This document shows, in pieces, positions 6,576 through 11,979 of a stretch of 11,979 nucleotides of DNA. How positions within the stretch are numbered: the first letter of the stretch is position 1; each line of letters begins with the position of its first letter. The position numbers were made by a program, and so were the translations under genes. The notes under the pieces are model-generated. The model was not told the DNA's origin. It saw only the letters and a program-made list of their open reading frames with translations, and made no database searches. The stretch comes from an uncultured Gemmatimonadota bacterium (GTDB lineage Bacteria; Gemmatimonadota; Gemmatimonadetes; Gemmatimonadales; Gemmatimonadaceae): contig CAMLIU010000019.1 in NCBI GenBank assembly GCA_946479995.1, forward strand, positions 1-11,979. Reading direction: 5' to 3'.

Positions 6576-8141
6576 TTACGGGGTGACGATCCAGAGCGGC
6601 TTCGTGTGGTAGTTCAGCGCGAGGGCGCCGATCTTCTCGAGCCCCTGCTGGTTCCACACGTACTCGGAGTTGTAGCGCGGGCGCAGCCGATAGACGGGCT
6701 GGCCTTCGTTCCTCGAGTCGAGCGTCAGGGGAAGCTCGAATCCCGGGTAGATCTGCGCCCCGGTCACCGGGTCCTTGTCGGTGTAGTGATAGCGGCGCAT
6801 GTCCATCCAGACCTCGTTGAACGCCCACGACCATTCCGCGATGTACTTCTGCGACATGATCATGGTGAGCGTCAGCGCGTTCGGGTCAGTGGGGACGACC
6901 CGCGGATCGGCGAGGAACGCCGCCTTCTCGGCGGCGGTGATCTGCGTGACGTGCTGGCCGTCCTCGCTGTTGCGCGCGTTCACGAAGTCGATGTGGGCGG
7001 CGATGCCGTTCTTGTAGGCGGTGAGAGCGAGCGCCTTGTTGCCCAGGTGATACGCCGCCTCCGCCTTGACGAACTGCAGCTGCGCGTACGTCATGGCTGG
7101 CACCCGCACGGCGTCGGAGTACAGGTACACGCCCGGCACGTTCGGGTCGGGAGAGTCGACGTAGCCGTAGGGGTTCTCCGGACGCTGCGCCGCCGGCAGC
7201 GAGGCGTACGGCGTGGCGAGATCCGGATCCAGGCCACGATAGACGCTGTCGGGCGCCGGCACGAGCATGCGCTTCATGCGCGGGTCGACCGGACCGAACA
7301 CCGAACCATCCATGAGGCCTACCACGAACTGCGTCTGGCGATAGCCCGAGAAATTGTTGCGCGTGGGGCCCATCATGTTCCGGTCGTCGTTCTGCGTGCC
7401 GGGGAAGCTCCAGAGAGCGTCATCGGCGTTGCTGGTGAACGACTGATCGACGTGCGAGATCACGGCCGCCGGGTCGTAGCTCGACTTGTTGTTGTAGTGG
7501 CTCAGATTGATGGCGTACAGGCCATGCGCGAACTTCAGCCACTTCGTGCGGTCGCCATTGTACATCTTGTCGCCGCGTCCCATGTAGCTGGCGTCGACGG
7601 CGCCGTCGGTGCGATTGAGGTACACGATCGCACTGTCGAGCAGGCGCTGCACCTCCTGATACGCGAACTCCTGCGTGTCGTAGTCGAAGGTCAGGCGCGT
7701 CTGGTCGAACGCTTCCTTGATGATGATCTCGCCATGCGCGTCGGTGAGCTCCTGCCACCCCCACGCCTTGAGGACGTAGCCGGCGCCAAGGATGTCCCAG
7801 CGCTGCTCCCGCTGCGCGATGTCCATCATGTCGATCAGGTTCTGGCCGAACGACCAGTACACGTCGCGCCATTCCTGGCCGCAGGTGTCGGTGTTGAGGT
7901 TCGGCCCCATCATGGCGTAGACCGAGCGCGAGGTCTGCGTGAACTGCTGGGTATACTGACCCGTGCAGCGCCCGTCCCAGTCCTCGCCGGTCACCATCCA
8001 ATGGAGCATCGGTGACAGGTAGAGGTTCGCCGCCACCGTTTCCGGCGCGTTGGGGTTGGTGTTGACGTCGAGATAGTCCTGGCAACTCGCCGTCACAACG
8101 AGCGCGCCGGCAGTCATCAATGCCGCGAATCGTCTGTTCAT
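6576..8141 (-). CDS. SusD-like_2-family outer-membrane lipoprotein (SusD 2)
   Basis: This encodes 521 residues. The signal peptide ends in a lipobox-like VVTASC with Cys20 the anchor. It is followed by YLDVNTNPNAPETV, a characteristic SusD-like_2 (RagB/SusD superfamily) mature start. A C-terminal QKYIAEWSWAFNEVWMDMRR block matches this subfamily's final helix, which replaces the classical ERxxELxxEGxRWxDL block found in SusD 1. C59 and C87 may pair. The role is substrate capture and lid function for SusC 2, on the cell surface. The ATG at 8141 comes 14 nt after the SusC 2 stop, and GAGGA overlapping that stop lies 11 nt before the ATG, a slightly long but usable spacing. The DUF4397 gene follows after 6 nt, so the three genes form one operon. 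SusD-like_2 members are often paired with transporters of peptides or unknown ligands, so a glycan substrate should not be assumed. Confidence 0.92.
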   Translation of the reverse strand: MNRRFAALMTAGALVVTASCQDYLDVNTNPNAPETVAANLYLSPMLHWMVTGEDWDGRCTGQYTQQFTQTSRSVYAMMGPNLNTDTCGQEWRDVYWSFGQNLIDMMDIAQREQRWDILGAGYVLKAWGWQELTDAHGEIIIKEAFDQTRLTFDYDTQEFAYQEVQRLLDSAIVYLNRTDGAVDASYMGRGDKMYNGDRTKWLKFAHGLYAINLSHYNNKSSYDPAAVISHVDQSFTSNADDALWSFPGTQNDDRNMMGPTRNNFSGYRQTQFVVGLMDGSVFGPVDPRMKRMLVPAPDSVYRGLDPDLATPYASLPAAQRPENPYGYVDSPDPNVPGVYLYSDAVRVPAMTYAQLQFVKAEAAYHLGNKALALTAYKNGIAAHIDFVNARNSEDGQHVTQITAAEKAAFLADPRVVPTDPNALTLTMIMSQKYIAEWSWAFNEVWMDMRRYHYTDKDPVTGAQIYPGFELPLTLDSRNEGQPVYRLRPRYNSEYVWNQQGLEKIGALALNYHTKPLWIVTP

Positions 8142-8155
8142 ATGGGGTGCGATCC

Positions 8156-11100
8156 TCAGAAAGCCGTCTTCAGGCCGAAGTTCAGCCCGCGCGGAATTGG
8201 GAAGTTGCCGAAGTCGATGCCGACGGCGCCCGAGCCACCGACCGCGGCGTCATTGCCGTTGACGATGGGATCCATCCCGGTGTAGTTGGTGAACAGCAGC
8301 AGGTCGGTGCCGGTGACGAAGACGCTCGTCCGGCCGAAGCGCTGCGGGAGCTGGTACTCCACCGTCACGTCACGCAGCCGCGCCCAGTTGATGTTCTTCT
8401 CGATGAACATCTCCTCGCTCATCGAGGAGTAGTAGCTGGGATTGAGTGCCGGGATCAGGACGATCGTGTTCTTCGTCGGGTGATCGGTGTTCTCCAGGCC
8501 GTCGCTCAGCACGCCCGGGATGATGCGGGGCGTGTAGCGATCGAGAGTCCTGGTGCTGAGGCCGCGCACGGTCAGGTAGTGCTCCGTGGCGTTCAGGATG
8601 TCACCGCCCTTGCGGAAGTCCCACAGCATGCTGACGCGGAACTTGCCGTAGGTGAGGTTGTTCGTGAGGCCGAGCGTCCAATCGGGCTGGCGGTCGTAGC
8701 CGGCGTCGATGAAGGTGCCGCTGCGGACCGGCAGGCCGTTCGCCGGATTGATCAGCAGCTGGCCAGCCTTGTTCCGCAGGTAGAAGTACCCAGTCAGCGA
8801 CATCGTGGACAGGCCCGGCATCGTGCCGTTGCGGACGTTGCCATAGAGCCAGGTGTCCGAGTTGTACGACTCCGGCACGCCGAACGGCAGCGAGAGCACC
8901 TTGGCGCGGGCACGGTCGAAGTTCGCGACCACTTCCCAGGTGGTGTTGTGTCGCTGCACCGGGATGCCGCGCACCGTCAGCTCGAGGCCATTGGCACGCG
9001 TCGTGGCGCCGTTGAGGTTGAACAGGATGAAGCCGGTGCCGTAGCTGCCGCGGATGTTGTTGACGATCTGGTCCTTCGTGTCCTTGCGGTAGACCGTCGC
9101 GTCCACGCTGAGCCGGTCGTCCAGGAATCCAAGCTCGGTGCCGAACTCGTACGAGTGCGCGAACTCCGGACGCAGGTTGCGGTTCGGACCCCAGAAGTCG
9201 TAGCCGTAGCCGCCATACGAGGTGGTCTTCGTGACGAGCGACGGGCGGTAGGCGTACGGGCTCGCATCACGACCGACCCCGGCGTAGGCCGCGCGCAGCT
9301 TGCCGGTCATGTACTTGCGGACCGCCGGGAACGCATCCGAGAAGACGAAGCTCGTCGAGATGCTGGGGTAGAAGAAGGAGTTGCGCGGCACGGGGATCGT
9401 CGACGTCCAGTCGTTTCTCCCCGTCACGGTGAGATACAGGTAGTCGCTGTAGTCCGCCGTCACCGAGCCGAAGGCGCTCATGAGGCGGCGCTGGGCAATC
9501 GTCGTCTTGCTCGTGCGCGTCGCCGCGTTGTTCACCGACACGAAGTTCGGCTCGAGGAAGTCGTCGCCGTACAGCGCATCGACGGTGGACTTGTCATCGC
9601 GGACCGAGCCACCGACGAGCCCGGCGATGCCGAGCTTGTTCCACACCATGCGGTGGTTGACGTTGAGGAGTCCCTGCGCGCTCAGGTTCCGGGTGTTGTC
9701 GTCGGCCACGTCGATCTGGCCGTTGTTGTTGGCGCCGTAGAGGCTCTCCGGGTGCCGCAGGATCTGGCTGTGATTGAGGTACGTGTCACTGCCGAGATTC
9801 GTCTTGATGTTGCCCCAGTCGAAGGGCGTGAACGTCATGCCGAGGTTGAGGATCAACCGGTTGTTCGTCCCGCCAAGCTCGTTCTTCCGGACGTTGAAGT
9901 ACGGGTTGTCGATCTCTTCGTCCGGGCCCAGCGTGCTCGACACGCGACGACGCAGGCCGGAGGGGGTGAGGTAATCGGACGCGTTGTCCGTCTGCGGCCA
10001 GATGAGGAGGCCGAGCAGGGGGCCGCCGGCGCCCTTGAACGACTGGTCGTTCGTGGAGTAGCTGTACTGGCTGCTCAGGTCGACGTTCAGCCACTTCGTG
10101 GCCTGCGCCTGCCCCGCACCGGTGAGGTTGATGCGGTCGTAACTGGTGTTCGGGACCACGCCGTTCTGGCGGAGGAGGCCACCCGTCACGCGGTAGTTGA
10201 CGTGTCCATCCGGGGCGGCGCCGCTGAACGCCAGGTTGTGGCGCTGGGTCAACGCGGTCTGGAAGAATCCATCCACGTTGTTGAAGAGCGTCGTGTTGTT
10301 CGCGTACGGCGCCCCCCAGTACGAGAACCGGAAGTCGGAGGTGTCGGCGGGTCCGAAGATGTGCTGGATGTCGGGCTGGTCGCGGACGCTCTCGAGGCGG
10401 AACGAGTTGCTGTACTCGAAGGAGCCGCCGGTGACGCCACGCTTCGTGGTGATGACGACCGCGCCGTTGGCGGCGTCGATGCCGTAGAGGGCGGCTGCCT
10501 CGGGCCCCTTGAGGATCGTGACCGACTCGATGTCCTCGGGGTTGATGTCCGCCGCGCGGTTGGTGAAGTCCACGCCGCGGTTCTCGAACGAGACCTGCGA
10601 GCCGCCGTAGGAGGACGCGAGGACGCCGGTGTTCAGCGTCTTGTTGTCCATCGGCAGGCCGTCCACGATGAACAGCGGCTGGTTGCTGCTGCTGATCGAG
10701 CTGACGCCGCGGATCACGATCTGCGAGGAGGCACCGGGGACGCCTGACGTGCTGTTGATCTGCACGCCGGCCACGCGGCCCTGCAGCGCGTTGATGAAGT
10801 TGTCCTGCTGGGCGCCGGCGATGGCGTTCCCGGAGACGGTCTGTTGCGAGGTGCCCAGGGACCGCTTCGCGGCCGTCTCACCGAGCGCGGTGACGACCAC
10901 CTCGTTGAGGCTCGTCGCGACGCGCTTGAGGACCACGTTGATCACGTCGGATGCGCCGACGGTGCGCTCCTCGGCGGCGGCGCCGATCTGGCGGAACACG
11001 AGCACCTGACCGACTTCGGCGCGGATCGAGTAGCGGCCGTCGGTGGTGGTCGACGTGCCGAAGCGAGTGCCCTTCACCAGCACCGACACGCCGGGCATCG

Positions 11101-11212
11101 GGGCGCCGTCGTCTCCCGTCACCCGACCGGTCACGGTCTTCTGCTGGGCGAGGGCCTGGGCGGCGGAGAGGAACACTCCGATCAACGCCATGATGAACGC
11201 TCTTTTCTTCAT
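8156..11212 (-). CDS. SusC/RagA-family TonB-linked outer-membrane transporter (SusC 2)
   Basis: From ATG 11212 this encodes 1018 residues, almost the length of SusC 1 but clearly diverged. Order: signal peptide 1-22 (KKR, then hydrophobic, ALA cleavage); carboxypeptidase-regulatory-like domain about 25-97; TonB-box-like LNEVVVTA 102-109; plug with PLFIVDGL at 179-186 and a GAVVITTKRG end near residue 253; beta barrel finishing in phenylalanine. It imports a SusD-captured ligand using TonB energy. No STN domain is present. The start is uncertain: ATG 11212 has no Shine-Dalgarno, whereas an in-frame TTG at 11245 has AGAGG 5 nt upstream and would add 11 residues to the signal n-region. A much longer in-frame extension to 11641 crosses a promoter and terminator and is not credible. 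It is first gene of the unit with SusD 2 and the DUF4397 lipoprotein. The ligand is unknown. Confidence 0.95.
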   Translation of the reverse strand: MKKRAFIMALIGVFLSAAQALAQQKTVTGRVTGDDGAPMPGVSVLVKGTRFGTSTTTDGRYSIRAEVGQVLVFRQIGAAAEERTVGASDVINVVLKRVATSLNEVVVTALGETAAKRSLGTSQQTVSGNAIAGAQQDNFINALQGRVAGVQINSTSGVPGASSQIVIRGVSSISSSNQPLFIVDGLPMDNKTLNTGVLASSYGGSQVSFENRGVDFTNRAADINPEDIESVTILKGPEAAALYGIDAANGAVVITTKRGVTGGSFEYSNSFRLESVRDQPDIQHIFGPADTSDFRFSYWGAPYANNTTLFNNVDGFFQTALTQRHNLAFSGAAPDGHVNYRVTGGLLRQNGVVPNTSYDRINLTGAGQAQATKWLNVDLSSQYSYSTNDQSFKGAGGPLLGLLIWPQTDNASDYLTPSGLRRRVSSTLGPDEEIDNPYFNVRKNELGGTNNRLILNLGMTFTPFDWGNIKTNLGSDTYLNHSQILRHPESLYGANNNGQIDVADDNTRNLSAQGLLNVNHRMVWNKLGIAGLVGGSVRDDKSTVDALYGDDFLEPNFVSVNNAATRTSKTTIAQRRLMSAFGSVTADYSDYLYLTVTGRNDWTSTIPVPRNSFFYPSISTSFVFSDAFPAVRKYMTGKLRAAYAGVGRDASPYAYRPSLVTKTTSYGGYGYDFWGPNRNLRPEFAHSYEFGTELGFLDDRLSVDATVYRKDTKDQIVNNIRGSYGTGFILFNLNGATTRANGLELTVRGIPVQRHNTTWEVVANFDRARAKVLSLPFGVPESYNSDTWLYGNVRNGTMPGLSTMSLTGYFYLRNKAGQLLINPANGLPVRSGTFIDAGYDRQPDWTLGLTNNLTYGKFRVSMLWDFRKGGDILNATEHYLTVRGLSTRTLDRYTPRIIPGVLSDGLENTDHPTKNTIVLIPALNPSYYSSMSEEMFIEKNINWARLRDVTVEYQLPQRFGRTSVFVTGTDLLLFTNYTGMDPIVNGNDAAVGGSGAVGIDFGNFPIPRGLNFGLKTAF

Positions 11213-11257
11213 AAAGAGGTGTACCGGGTTTTGGGGGACTCTCAATCGAACCTCTTC
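11213..11257 (-). promoter_or_regulatory. Possible start-site hairpin in the SusC 2 leader
   Basis: On the minus strand, GAAGAGGT (11257-11250) can pair with ACCTCTTT (11220-11213), which abuts ATG 11212. This gives seven Watson-Crick pairs plus one G-U around a 29-nt loop. The AGAGG Shine-Dalgarno of the alternative TTG start lies in one arm and that TTG (11245-11243) lies in the loop. Folding could therefore mask ribosome binding. This is inferred from complementarity only. Confidence 0.35.
11251..11255 (-). promoter_or_regulatory. Shine-Dalgarno for an alternative TTG start of SusC 2
   Basis: AGAGG lies 5 nt before TTG 11245, in frame with SusC 2. The same AGAGGT element precedes SusC 1. 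It suggests the annotated ATG may not be the only or true start. Confidence 0.45.
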
Positions 11258-11485
11258 CGTGGCATTCGCGCGCATGCGCCGTGGTCCTGCCATGACCCTG
11301 ACGTCACTCGTCAGGATGCCGTGGCATGGTGAAGGTGCTCCTTCCTGCTTGGTGCGCGGGGACGTGGCACCGGGGACTGGTGAGCGGCTTCGATGGGGCG
11401 TGGCGCCGGACGGAGGGACTCGCCCGGAACCCGTTGGTGCCGCCAACACATATTGAACGTGCAGGGATTGGCGGGTCAGGGCGCC

Positions 11486-11514
11486 ATGATACGATCTGGC
11501 GCAGCGACTGTCAA
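11486..11514 (-). promoter_or_regulatory. Near-consensus sigma-70-type promoter for the SusC 2 unit
   Basis: Minus strand: perfect -35 TTGACA (11514-11509), exactly 17 bp of spacer, then -10 TATCAT (11491-11486), five of six bases matching. This is the best promoter match in the window and lies just after the rpoC terminator. The start of transcription is expected around 11479. It follows the generic housekeeping-sigma pattern, not the Bacteroidetes -33/-7 pattern. Confidence 0.75.
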
Positions 11515-11601
11515 ATTCCGTTGCGCCTCTGGCGTGATGCTCCGCACACCCCGCGTCGCAGACCCGGCCAAATTGCCTCGGGTCACCTCGCCCCGCAAGA
11601 C

Positions 11602-11638
11602 AAAACGGCCCGGAAGACCGATCGGTCTTCCGGGCCGT
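11602..11638 (-). terminator. Intrinsic terminator of rpoC
   Basis: Positions 11605-11638 are a 34-nt perfect palindrome (17-nt arm ACGGCCCGGAAGACCGA followed directly by its reverse complement). On the minus strand it runs straight into TTTTG. It starts 35 nt after the rpoC stop. The hairpin and T-run are textbook, and no T-run flanks the other side, so it acts on rpoC transcription. Confidence 0.9.
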
Positions 11639-11673
11639 CATGCCTGCGACGGCTCGCGCCGTCCGGGAAACGC

Positions 11674-11979
<306 letters not shown>

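Larger units (their letters stand above)
11213..11479 (-). other. Long untranslated leader of the SusC 2 unit
   Basis: The leader spans from the predicted transcription start near 11479 to the SusC 2 start. No convincing separate gene was found in it. It contains a 7-bp stem with 5-nt loop (CCTGACG / CGTCAGG, 11297-11315), enclosed by CCATG / CATGG, a smaller GTTGG / CCAAC stem (11433-11447), and three copies of TGCCACG on the minus strand (plus-strand CGTGGCA at 11258, 11320 and 11363). No known riboswitch class was recognised. The length is unusual for a simple leader. Confidence 0.45.

Noticed and set aside
6558..8015. Plus-strand open frame (485 codons) antisense to SusD 2
   Set aside because: Shadow of the SusD-like_2 gene, with biased composition and no motif.
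8120..10747. Long plus-strand open frame (875 codons) antisense to SusC 2
   Set aside because: Same low-complexity Arg/Ala/Val/Glu composition, no recognisable domain and fully covered by SusC 2 on the other strand.
11361..11380. TGGCAC resembling the -24 box of a sigma-54 promoter on the plus strand
   Set aside because: The matching -12 box (TTGC at the right distance) is missing, and no plus-strand gene follows.
11213..11641. N-terminal extension of SusC 2 by 143 codons
   Set aside because: It would run through the rpoC terminator and the TTGACA/TATCAT promoter, and would bury the signal peptide inside the protein.

Overview
The window looks like chromosome of a GC-rich, Gram-negative bacterium of the FCB group, most likely Gemmatimonadota. 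This is an inference from SusC/SusD outer-membrane import pairs, normally a Bacteroidota hallmark, sitting in strongly GC-rich DNA with G/C-ending codons and some Shine-Dalgarno sites. No marker in the window fixes the genus. Every gene I can support is on the minus strand, so the biological reading order runs from high to low coordinates.

Layout in reading order. (1) The last 101 codons of rpoC (RNA polymerase beta') end at 11674 and are followed by a 17-bp perfect-palindrome terminator. (2) About 90 bp further on is a near-consensus sigma-70-type promoter (TTGACA, 17-bp spacer, TATCAT) and an untranslated leader of roughly 235-265 nt with several possible hairpins. (3) A tight three-gene unit follows: SusC-type TonB-dependent transporter 2, a SusD-like_2-type lipoprotein 14 nt later, and a two-module DUF4397 lipoprotein 6 nt later. 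A strong hairpin terminator closes this unit. (4) A second unit follows: SusC-type transporter 1, a RagB/SusD-type lipoprotein 56 nt later, and, beyond a 103-nt gap containing a 17-bp hairpin, a secreted glycoside hydrolase family 18 protein cut by the window edge.

Working together, the SusC barrels and SusD lids would form two outer-membrane 'pedal-bin' importers powered by TonB. The GH18 enzyme would act in the periplasm or outside the cell on a GlcNAc-containing glycan (chitin, peptidoglycan or glycoprotein glycan). The DUF4397 lipoprotein would be an accessory surface or periplasmic factor. The shared substrate is an inference from gene order; nothing in the sequence fixes it. No sigma/anti-sigma pair, hybrid two-component regulator, transposase, tRNA, rRNA or CRISPR array was seen. 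The most unusual points are the doubled SusC/SusD locus with two different SusD families, its position directly behind rpoC, and the structured leader with an ambiguous start codon in front of the first SusC gene.
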